A stretch of DNA of 9,464 nt from positions 302,796-312,259 of the forward strand of contig CP070840.1 of NCBI GenBank assembly GCA_020342025.1, read 5' to 3'. Positions 1 through 6,153 of this stretch are shown one piece after another. The notes beneath the pieces are model-generated. The model had not been told where the DNA came from, did not search any database, and saw only the letters and a program-made list of their open reading frames with translations. The stretch is from Deltaproteobacteria bacterium. Lineage in GTDB: Bacteria; Desulfobacterota; DSM-4660; Desulfatiglandales; HGW-15. The translations under genes were made by a program, and so were the position numbers. Positions within the stretch are counted from its first letter, which is position 1. Each line of letters begins with the position of its first letter.

Positions 1-2054
1 TGAGGGATATACTCTACGATCGCATGACCAAAATTATAGGTTCACCCAACAATATTTCCCACAGTTCTCTGTGTGCAGAGGCAGAGAAGTTTGGTCCTTT
101 CTATACAGAAGGTTATTGGAACTATAGGCAATACGATGTGAAAAATGCCAGGTGCATCACTGTTTGGGGGGCCGACCCACTCGCGGCCAACCGGCAGGTC
201 TCTTATTATTCAAGTGTCTGGGGTGATGTAATCGACCGTGCACACATAGCCGTTGTTGAACCTCGGTTGTCGGCGACTGCGGCAAAAGCGGATGAATGGT
301 TACCCATCAGGCCCGGAGAGGACGGAGCGCTGGCTGTTGCCCTTGCCCACGTCATCCTGACAGAGGGCCTTTGGTATCGAGAGTTTGTTGGGGACTTCAA
401 GGACGGCGCAAACAAGTTTGTAGCTGGTGATGATGTCAATGAAGAGGATTTTGAAGAGTTACACACGCACGGCTTGGTCAAATGGTGGAATCTGGAGCTC
501 AAGGACAAAACGCCCGAGTGGGCTGCAAAAAAGACTGGATTAACGGCCGAGCAAATCAGAAAACATGCCCTTGAAATGGGGCATGCGGCCCCGCATACAA
601 TCTCATGGCTTGGCGGGGGGCCATGTATGCAGGTGAGAGGCGGATATACAGCCATGGCCGTTCACGCCTTGAACGCGCTCTTGGGATCCTGCGACAACGT
701 GGGCGGTACCCTTGTGAGCAATAAAGAGTATACGAGCGAATTCCCCAAACCAGATGACTTCATGGATGAGATCGCAAAGAAAGGCAAGAAGCATGAAAAG
801 ATAGATCAGAGAGGGAGGAAAGAGCTTCCTTGCCTCAAAGAAGGCAAGCCCGGATCAGCCGTCATCACGAACAATGCGGCGGATGGGATTATAAACGAGG
901 ATCCATACGAAATTAAGGTGGCCATTGGGTATATGAACAATTTTGCCTTCTCAGCGCCGCAGCCCGAGAGGTGGGAAAGGGCGTTGTCCAAGATCCCCTT
1001 TCTTGTTCACATCACGACCAATGCCTCTGAATTTTCTTGGTTTGCGGATATCCTCCTTCCCGATACCCATCACATGTTTGAGAAGTGGGGCTATGTGAAG
1101 ACCATAGGGAACGGGTATCGGCATGTGACCCTGCTTCAACCCGTCATCAAACCCGTATGGGATTATAAGACAGATGAAACGGAGATCCCCTGGTTGATTG
1201 CAGAAAAGCTGGCAGAGAGGGGATTTGACAACCTCCTCAACCACTACAAGGAGTACAAAGATCCTGAGACAGGAAAGGCTCCGACCAATGAGAAAGAATT
1301 TGCCCTGTATGCCGTTAAGTATGCCACCCAGAATCTCTGGGATCCCGCAAAGCACAAGGGAGGAGATAAATTCAACGGGTGGGAGGAGTTCAGAAAGGCT
1401 GGTGTCTGGAATTCGGATCCCTACCCTTACAGAAAACGCTGGAGCCACATGAAGACCAAGACCAAGAAGTTTGAGTTTTACAGTGAGACCCTCAAAGAGG
1501 CCCTAGAAAAACATGCGGAGAAACACAAAACGACAGTCGACGATGTGTTGGAGACGTGCCTCTACCAGGCAAGGGGGGAGAAGGCCTTTGTACCCCATTA
1601 CGAAGAACCCTTCGTGCTCGGAGAGGAGGCCGAGTACCCGTTCGTTCACGTGGATTACAAATCAAGACTGAATAGAGAGGGTCGCTCTGCCAACTGCAAC
1701 TGGTATTACGAATTTAAAGACCTCGATCCGGGGGATGACATGTGGGATGACGTGGCCAAGCTGAATCCTGTAGATGCCAAAAGGATCGGGATAAAGAATG
1801 GGGACAGAATAAGACTTCTATCGCCCACTGGAAAATTAGAATGCACGGCAAAGCTATGGGAAGGTGTGAGACCGGGCACGATAGCAAAGTGCTATGGGCA
1901 AGGGCATTGGGCTTATGGGAGAGTGGCCTCCAAACAGTTCGGTAAGGTGCCCAGAGGTGGGAACAGTAACGATATCATACCGGCCCAATATGACCGGCTC
2001 AGTGGAAGTTCAGCCTATTACGCCGTCACTCGGCTCAAAGTCGAAAAAATATAA
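1..2054 (+). CDS. arrA: Molybdopterin oxidoreductase catalytic subunit, Arr/Arx-like (5' partial)
   Basis: Catalytic subunit of a DMSO-reductase-family enzyme, probably periplasmic respiratory arsenate reductase (arsenate to arsenite) or its reverse-acting Arx relative. The frame is open to the window edge (first full codon at 3), so the ATG at 24 is internal. Missing are the Tat signal, the N-terminal [4Fe-4S] motif and the first part of the Mo domain. The likely Mo-ligand Cys is at nt 72-74, in SHSSLCAEAEK. His at -4, Lys at +5 and Tyr at +17 from it match, as I recall, the arsenate-pocket residues of Shewanella ArrA. The blocks FYTEGYWNY and WWNLELKDKT also match segments I remember as conserved in ArrA. 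About 659 residues follow the Cys, close to ArrA (~660). A pterin-binding VWGADP motif and a C-terminal molydopterin-binding domain (from about nt 1630) are visible. Arr versus Arx, or another PsrA/TtrA relative, cannot be settled without the N-terminus. Confidence 0.78.
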   Translation, partial: RDILYDRMTKIIGSPNNISHSSLCAEAEKFGPFYTEGYWNYRQYDVKNARCITVWGADPLAANRQVSYYSSVWGDVIDRAHIAVVEPRLSATAAKADEWLPIRPGEDGALAVALAHVILTEGLWYREFVGDFKDGANKFVAGDDVNEEDFEELHTHGLVKWWNLELKDKTPEWAAKKTGLTAEQIRKHALEMGHAAPHTISWLGGGPCMQVRGGYTAMAVHALNALLGSCDNVGGTLVSNKEYTSEFPKPDDFMDEIAKKGKKHEKIDQRGRKELPCLKEGKPGSAVITNNAADGIINEDPYEIKVAIGYMNNFAFSAPQPERWERALSKIPFLVHITTNASEFSWFADILLPDTHHMFEKWGYVKTIGNGYRHVTLLQPVIKPVWDYKTDETEIPWLIAEKLAERGFDNLLNHYKEYKDPETGKAPTNEKEFALYAVKYATQNLWDPAKHKGGDKFNGWEEFRKAGVWNSDPYPYRKRWSHMKTKTKKFEFYSETLKEALEKHAEKHKTTVDDVLETCLYQARGEKAFVPHYEEPFVLGEEAEYPFVHVDYKSRLNREGRSANCNWYYEFKDLDPGDDMWDDVAKLNPVDAKRIGIKNGDRIRLLSPTGKLECTAKLWEGVRPGTIAKCYGQGHWAYGRVASKQFGKVPRGGNSNDIIPAQYDRLSGSSAYYAVTRLKVEKI

Positions 2055-2066
2055 GGAGGTGAACCC

Positions 2067-2795
2067 ATGCCAAGATATGCAATGGTTATTGACCTGCAGA
2101 ATTGTGTTGGATGTGGCGCTTGCAGCATCGCCTGCAGGAACGAGAATAACGTGCCAGATGGGATTTACTGGTCTAACAAAATAACCGAAACCTCCGGCAC
2201 GTTCCCCAATGTACGTTTCAATTATATCCCGACGCTCTGCAACCACTGTACAAACGCCCCGTGCGTCCAGGGTTGCCCAACAAAGGCGATGCACAAGCAA
2301 GACAACGGGATAACGATGCACGATCCTAAAAAATGCATCGGTTGCAGGTACTGCATGTACAATTGTCCCTACGAGGTGATCTATTTCAACTGGGAAGACG
2401 CCCACAAATTCTGGAAGGACTCTAGAGCTGTCATCAACGGTGGCACAAGCTCTCCCAAAGAAGTGGTCAATAAGGTGAACAAGGGAAATGGAACGCCCTA
2501 TAGCAATCCGGAGAGGGCAAAGACGCTTCCAGAGACAAGACCGAAGGGGGTGGTTGAGAAGTGCACCTTTTGCGACCACAGAATCAAAGAGGGCAAGCTC
2601 CCTTACTGCGTGGAGTCCTGTCCTGCTGATGCCAGGATATTTGGAGATCTGGACAATCCGGGCAGCGCCGTGACCCGACTTTTGGGAAAATTCAAGCCTA
2701 TGCGGCTGAAGGAAAGGCTCGGCACCGAGCCTGCCGTTTATTACATTAGAAATTATAATCCAGCACGCTATAATGGGACGAAAGGGGGGATATAG
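2067..2795 (+). CDS. arrB: 4Fe-4S ferredoxin subunit (ArrB/PsrB/TtrB type)
   Basis: Electron-transfer subunit (242 aa) carrying four [4Fe-4S] clusters that wire the molybdenum subunit to the membrane subunit. Sixteen cysteines fall in four groups: C13/16/19/23, C58/61/66/70, C90/93/96/100 and C166/169/181/185, with the interleaved pairing typical of PsrB, DmsB, TtrB and ArrB. There is no signal peptide; family members are normally exported as a complex on the Tat signal of the catalytic subunit. A very strong Shine-Dalgarno (AAGGAGGTGA, starting inside the upstream stop region) sits five bases before the ATG. It lies 12 bases after the catalytic gene and directly abuts the next gene, so the three are one operon. 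The family assignment is firm. The arr symbol depends on the identity of the catalytic subunit. Confidence 0.9.
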   Translation: MPRYAMVIDLQNCVGCGACSIACRNENNVPDGIYWSNKITETSGTFPNVRFNYIPTLCNHCTNAPCVQGCPTKAMHKQDNGITMHDPKKCIGCRYCMYNCPYEVIYFNWEDAHKFWKDSRAVINGGTSSPKEVVNKVNKGNGTPYSNPERAKTLPETRPKGVVEKCTFCDHRIKEGKLPYCVESCPADARIFGDLDNPGSAVTRLLGKFKPMRLKERLGTEPAVYYIRNYNPARYNGTKGGI

Positions 2796-3905
2796 ATGGA
2801 ATCAACTAAAATTCGATTGTGGTACGGGCTACTTGGACTGGGGATTCTCCTTGGCCTGCTCACCGTGTTCAGGGTTTTTACCACGGGCTTTGTCCTGTAC
2901 GCGAAGACAGATATAATGGTGTGGACCATGCCCATAGCAGCCTATATCTTTTTCTCGCTCACGAGCTCGGGACTTGCCTTTGTCTCGTCCATCCCCATGG
3001 TCTTTGGTATCAAGCGATACGAGCCCATTGAAAAGCGCACGACATTTTTGGAAATCGCCGTATTGCTTGCTGGTTTCACATGTCTGCTCTTACATCTCGG
3101 ATCGCCATGGAATGCGATCTATTTCTTGTTTTCCCCAAACTTCAGCTCACCACTCTGGTGGATTGCTATGCTCTATGGGCTTTACCTCGTGGTCTTGCTC
3201 ATATCATTTTGGAGAATGCATTCTGCCCGTGCCAGGGGGCTTGGCGTATTCACGTTCATCATCGCTGTTTCCACCTCCACGGTGCTTGGCTGGCTCTTTG
3301 GGCTCCCGGCTGCGAGGCCAGTTTACAGCGCAACCTTCTTGACCATGTATTTTCCGCTGACCGGATTTGCCTCCGCACTGGCAGCAGTGCTGTTATTTAG
3401 CCTGGCCTACCATCATTTTTCGCAGACGCCCATGAGGGAAGAGGAGAAAAGCCTATTCAACGACATCGGCAAGCTTTTTGGTATTGCTGTATTTTTTACT
3501 TTGGTTTTTTTCATATGGAGAACCATCTCTGGAGGCGTGTCTGCGTCGGGAGTTGAGTTCGCCGGCTTCAAGCACATGTTGAGGTCAGGATGGTACCATA
3601 TTGCATTGTGGGTTGGGTTGGTCATTCCACTGCTTTTGATCTTGAACCCATCGGTGCGAGAAGCCACCTGGGGAAAGGTTACAACCGCCGTGTTGTTCCT
3701 GGTGGGTATGTTTGCAGGCCGCCTGGAAATGGTACTGAGCGGTCTAAATACGGCCACGGGTCCCAAGGCAGAAGGACAGCCCCCGTTTGTCAGCTACTGG
3801 CCCACGATCTGGGAGGTGTTTGTTTTTGTGTTTGGGTTGGCAGTGCTACTTCTCGTTTACACCCTAGGGGAACGCCATCTCAAGCTGCATGCGGCGCACG
3901 ATTAG
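2796..3905 (+). CDS. NrfD/PsrC-type membrane subunit (ArrC-like)
   Basis: Integral membrane subunit (369 aa) that anchors the Fe-S subunit and exchanges electrons with the quinone pool. About nine to ten hydrophobic helices can be read, for example around residues 10-35, 42-72, 85-112, 120-142, 148-170, 180-205, 225-245, 265-285, 292-315 and 330-350. It has no heme-ligand pattern and no cysteine clusters, as expected for NrfD/PsrC. The ATG follows the stop codon of the ferredoxin gene with no gap, and a G-rich Shine-Dalgarno (AAGGGGGG) lies inside the end of that gene, implying translational coupling. In PsrABC, TtrABC and Arx-type operons the same A-B-C order is known. Direction of electron flow (quinol oxidation or quinone reduction) cannot be read from the sequence. 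Confidence 0.88.
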   Translation: MESTKIRLWYGLLGLGILLGLLTVFRVFTTGFVLYAKTDIMVWTMPIAAYIFFSLTSSGLAFVSSIPMVFGIKRYEPIEKRTTFLEIAVLLAGFTCLLLHLGSPWNAIYFLFSPNFSSPLWWIAMLYGLYLVVLLISFWRMHSARARGLGVFTFIIAVSTSTVLGWLFGLPAARPVYSATFLTMYFPLTGFASALAAVLLFSLAYHHFSQTPMREEEKSLFNDIGKLFGIAVFFTLVFFIWRTISGGVSASGVEFAGFKHMLRSGWYHIALWVGLVIPLLLILNPSVREATWGKVTTAVLFLVGMFAGRLEMVLSGLNTATGPKAEGQPPFVSYWPTIWEVFVFVFGLAVLLLVYTLGERHLKLHAAHD

Positions 3906-3991
3906 GGGCGTAACGAGCAGGTAATTTTTAGACAGGTCAAGAGTGGATAATCTATCCTATTAGGAATGAGATAAATATAAGGTATACAACG

Positions 3992-4675
3992 ATGGGCGAT
4001 GCGCTGTTTATTGGTTACGAAGAGGCGAGGGGTAAGGCATTCAGCCTTTTCTCTGAGTGCTACCGCTTGCCGCGCGAAGACCTTCCCAATATTTTGAGGA
4101 ATTTATGCGCCATCATGGGTGAGCTCTGCGAAGGCGCTACCCAGCACATTTTAAGAATGTGGGAGGATTCCGATAGAAAAGATCATCTGGTGGATCTGAA
4201 AGCGGATTATGCAAAACTCTTTTCAGGGCCCTATGCCCTGCTTGCCCCCCCTTATGGATCTGTGTATCTAGACGGGGAGAGGAAAGTGATGGGAGATTCC
4301 ACGGTAGTGGTCAGGGGCATTTATCGGAGAGCCGGCGTCGATATCTCTGAGGATTTCCACGATGCGCCTGATCATATCGCCGCAGAGCTTGAATTTATGT
4401 ATTTCCTCATTTTCAAGGAGGTGGAGGCGCTTAACGAATCCGACGTGGGAAGGGCCATCGACTTTCTCAACCAGCAAAAGGCCTTCCTCAGAGATTATCT
4501 TCTTGCCTGGGTGCCCGGATTTACTGAAAAAGTGGAGGAAGTGGCGGGAACCGAATTCTACAAAAATCTTGCAAGGGCGACCAGGGCCTTTTTAGAAGAA
4601 AATCTGGATCTGCTCTCGAATCTGGTAGTGGCTGAAAATGAGCATTGTGCAGAGGCGGGGAGGAGTGGATTATGA
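3992..4675 (+). CDS. TorD/DmsD-family molybdoenzyme chaperone (ArrD-like)
   Basis: Cytoplasmic chaperone (227 aa) of the TorD family, which binds the Tat signal or apo form of a molybdoenzyme catalytic subunit and holds it until the cofactor is inserted. It is all-helical in composition. It carries a YAKLFSGP-type segment followed by PPYGSVY, and the family hallmark pattern DAPDHIAAELEFMYFL near residues 126-141, followed by a charged helical C-terminus. Its length is usual for the family. It lies 86 bases after the membrane subunit; the Shine-Dalgarno before the ATG is weak (AAGG about 10 bases upstream), so lower expression than the structural subunits is likely. Linkage to a Mo enzyme operon matches ArrD/ArxD and TtrD-like positions. 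The partner is inferred from neighbourhood only. Confidence 0.87.
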   Translation: MGDALFIGYEEARGKAFSLFSECYRLPREDLPNILRNLCAIMGELCEGATQHILRMWEDSDRKDHLVDLKADYAKLFSGPYALLAPPYGSVYLDGERKVMGDSTVVVRGIYRRAGVDISEDFHDAPDHIAAELEFMYFLIFKEVEALNESDVGRAIDFLNQQKAFLRDYLLAWVPGFTEKVEEVAGTEFYKNLARATRAFLEENLDLLSNLVVAENEHCAEAGRSGL

Positions 4676-4684
4676 AAGGTCCAG

Positions 4685-4930
4685 GTGCCTATGCTTGGCC
4701 TAGTCACTACTGTCGAGAAGCCGGACGGTAAACTGATAAGCCTTTTTGAACTTCCCCTGGAAGGAGAGGCCATGCTTGTTGAAAAAATGAGGGACCTATG
4801 GATCTGTTCCTGCGGCAACTGGGTACCCCAGGGTCTCACATGGTGCCTGGAATGCTGTGAGGACCGTGATGTTCCAACGCCAATGGAGGATTCGGAGCGG
4901 CAAAAGCCACCCAAATTCGGTCATCACTAA
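4685..4930 (+). CDS. Small cysteine-rich protein with CxC...CxxCC motif
   Basis: I do not recognise this 81-residue protein. It has an acidic/hydrophobic N-terminal half, then C41-x-C43 and C54-x2-C57-C58, a spacing that could form a zinc ribbon or rubredoxin-like metal site, and a polar tail ending in GHH. There is no signal peptide or membrane segment, so it is probably cytoplasmic. It follows the TorD-like gene by nine bases in the same reading frame and is the last gene before the terminator, so it belongs to the molybdoenzyme operon. The start is uncertain: GTG at 4685 and ATG at 4691 are possible, with AAAGG at 4675-4679 as a modest Shine-Dalgarno. A better-placed ATG (4672) opens another frame. 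An accessory role in maturation or metal delivery is only a guess. Confidence 0.65.
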   Translation: MPMLGLVTTVEKPDGKLISLFELPLEGEAMLVEKMRDLWICSCGNWVPQGLTWCLECCEDRDVPTPMEDSERQKPPKFGHH

Positions 4931-4936
4931 ATCGGC

Positions 4937-4966
4937 AAAAAAGGGAAGTTTCTGCTTCCCTTTTTT
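4937..4966 (+). terminator. Rho-independent terminator of the molybdoenzyme operon
   Basis: A perfect inverted repeat, AAAAAAGGGAAG (4937-4948) and CTTCCCTTTTTT (4955-4966), forms a 12-bp stem (six bp of it G/C-containing) around a 6-nt loop and ends in six T residues. It starts seven bases after the last stop codon of the operon. The A-tract on the 5' side would let it also act in the other direction, though no gene points at it from the right. Confidence 0.92.
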
Positions 4967-4992
4967 GATTTCTGCTAGGTTAAATTTAACAT
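4965..4992 (+). promoter_or_regulatory. Possible sigma-70-type promoter for the MoeA-like gene
   Basis: TTGATT (4965-4970) and TAACAT (4987-4992), separated by 16 bases, each match the consensus at four of six positions. This would start transcription near 4999-5001, exactly at the beginning of the potentially structured leader. A promoter is expected here because a strong terminator closes the upstream operon. The matches are weak, and the -35 box overlaps the terminator T-tract. Confidence 0.3.
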
Positions 4993-5001
4993 AAGGTCTC
5001 A

Positions 5002-5100
5002 CGCTAACCTCAGAGGTAGCAAGAACGAAAAGGTCCTGTAAACGGAATGTTCCTTAAGTGGAGCCTGATAGCGCGCAATGACTTTGTATATATGAAGGAG
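5002..5100 (+). promoter_or_regulatory. Structured mRNA leader; candidate riboswitch
   Basis: The leader of the molybdopterin-binding gene can form several helices. CGCTA (5002-5006) pairs with TAGCG (5069-5073), and AGGTCC (5031-5036) with GGAGCCT (5060-5066, one bulge). A local hairpin joins GCT-A-ACCT (5003-5010) and AGGT-AGC (5014-5020), and competes with the first helix. GGAA (5044-5047) can pair with TTCC (5050-5053). TTCCTT (5050-5055) can alternatively pair with the ribosome binding site AAGGAG (5095-5100). Alternative pairings plus an anti-Shine-Dalgarno are typical of translational riboswitches. A Mo- or W-cofactor-responsive RNA would fit the downstream gene, but I cannot confirm a known family from memory, and the helices were found by eye. 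Confidence 0.4.
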
Positions 5101-5108
5101 TTAGGATA

Positions 5109-6140
5109 ATGCTCAAGACGATAGAACTAAAAGCGGCTGTGGGTAGTAAATTGGCGCACGACATCACAGAGATTCGTCCTGGAGAGTTTAAGGGACCGGC
5201 TTTTCGCAAGGGCCATACCGTGTGTGAGGAGGACCTATGCCGACTTCAACGCCTCGGGAAGAACCACCTTTATGTGATAGACCTCGAGGATGATGAAATT
5301 CACGAGAACGAGGCGGCCTGCATTCTGGCCGAGGCCCTCGCTGGAGAAGGTATCGTCTGGAAGGACGAGCCAAGGGAGGGGAAAATTGGCTTGCTGGCGG
5401 GTCGAGATGGTTTGCTTGAGGTAAACACAGCCGCCCTCGCCGCCATCAATATGGTCGAGGAGGTGATGTGTGCCACCCTCCACAACCATACGCTCGTAAA
5501 AGAGGGAGAGTTGGTGGCCGCTACCCGTGCCATTCCTTTGGTCATGAAACGGGCTCCCATAGAACGGGCCGCTGCCATAGCTGGCCAGAGCGGAGCCGTG
5601 CTGTCCGTGCAGCCCCTTCGCCGGGCGCGAGTGGGCCTGGTGATCACAGGGAATGAGGTCTATCATGGTCTCATTGAGGATCGTTTCGCCCCTATTCTCA
5701 CTGAGAAGGTAGTAGCTTTGGGTTCCAAAGTGGTTGGAGTAGCATTTGCCCCGGATGATCCTGAGCTCATCAGTCAAGCAATCCGTTCCCACCTGAAAAA
5801 AGGTTGCCATCTCCTTCTGCTCAGTGGGGGGATGAGTGTGGACCCCGATGATGTGACTCGTCATGCTATTCGTTTTGCAGGCGCCTCCGAACTCCATTAT
5901 GGTGCCGCAACGCTTCCAGGCGCTATGTTTCTAGTGGCCTATGTGGGTGAAGTGCCTCTTCTTGGTGTGCCGGCCTGTGGTCTCTATCACCGAATAACAG
6001 CCCTCGATCTGATACTGCCTCGGATTCTGGCAGGAGAACGAGTTGGTAAGAAAGAGCTCGCCTTTCTCGGCCATGGCGGTCTGTGTAAAGATTGCCCTGA
6101 GTGCACCTATCCCCACTGCCCCTTTGGCAAAGGCGTTTGA
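5109..6140 (+). CDS. Molybdopterin-binding protein, MoeA/MogA-like, with cysteine tail
   Basis: Cytoplasmic protein (343 aa) of the MoeA/MogA group, which acts in metal insertion into molybdopterin or in later cofactor handling. The N-terminal half (1-170) resembles the unusual MoeA-like N-region of anaerobe molybdopterin-binding proteins. Residues about 175-310 form the MoCF-biosynth fold, with GLVITGNEV and the pterin-binding LLLSGGMSVDPDDVT (about 236-250). It is shorter than classical MoeA (about 400 aa) and lacks the usual C-terminal MoeA domain IV. Instead it ends in four cysteines, C326, C329, C332 and C337, a possible Fe-S or zinc site. The start is set by GAAGGAG eight bases before the ATG. 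It has its own leader after the terminator, so it is regulated apart from the molybdoenzyme operon but probably supplies or tailors its cofactor. Exact reaction unknown. Confidence 0.85.
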   Translation: MLKTIELKAAVGSKLAHDITEIRPGEFKGPAFRKGHTVCEEDLCRLQRLGKNHLYVIDLEDDEIHENEAACILAEALAGEGIVWKDEPREGKIGLLAGRDGLLEVNTAALAAINMVEEVMCATLHNHTLVKEGELVAATRAIPLVMKRAPIERAAAIAGQSGAVLSVQPLRRARVGLVITGNEVYHGLIEDRFAPILTEKVVALGSKVVGVAFAPDDPELISQAIRSHLKKGCHLLLLSGGMSVDPDDVTRHAIRFAGASELHYGAATLPGAMFLVAYVGEVPLLGVPACGLYHRITALDLILPRILAGERVGKKELAFLGHGGLCKDCPECTYPHCPFGKGV

Positions 6141-6153
6141 AGGGAAACGTCCG

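Noticed and set aside
24..26. ATG as the true start of the catalytic subunit.
   Set aside because: The frame continues upstream to the window edge with plausible family sequence, and starting here would drop the Tat signal, Fe-S motif and part of the Mo domain while leaving the Mo ligand only 16 residues from the start.
3906..3991. Inverted repeats GGATA-atc-TATCC (3945-3957) and TCCTA-T-TAGGA (3955-3965) and AT-rich boxes as an internal promoter, operator or terminator.
   Set aside because: The repeats are only five bases, no T-tract follows, and no -35/-10 pair has acceptable spacing; the gap is short enough for simple operon read-through.
4670..4700. In-frame TGA between the TorD-like protein and the cysteine-rich protein, possibly a selenocysteine or read-through codon making a fusion.
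   Set aside because: The two share a frame, but I see no good bacterial SECIS hairpin after the TGA, the TorD-like protein has a normal length at this stop, and same-frame neighbours occur by chance one time in three.
5235..5897. Minus-strand open frame (220 codons) opposite the MoeA-like gene.
   Set aside because: The plus-strand gene has clear molybdopterin-binding motifs and a good ribosome binding site; the antisense product looks like a composition shadow.
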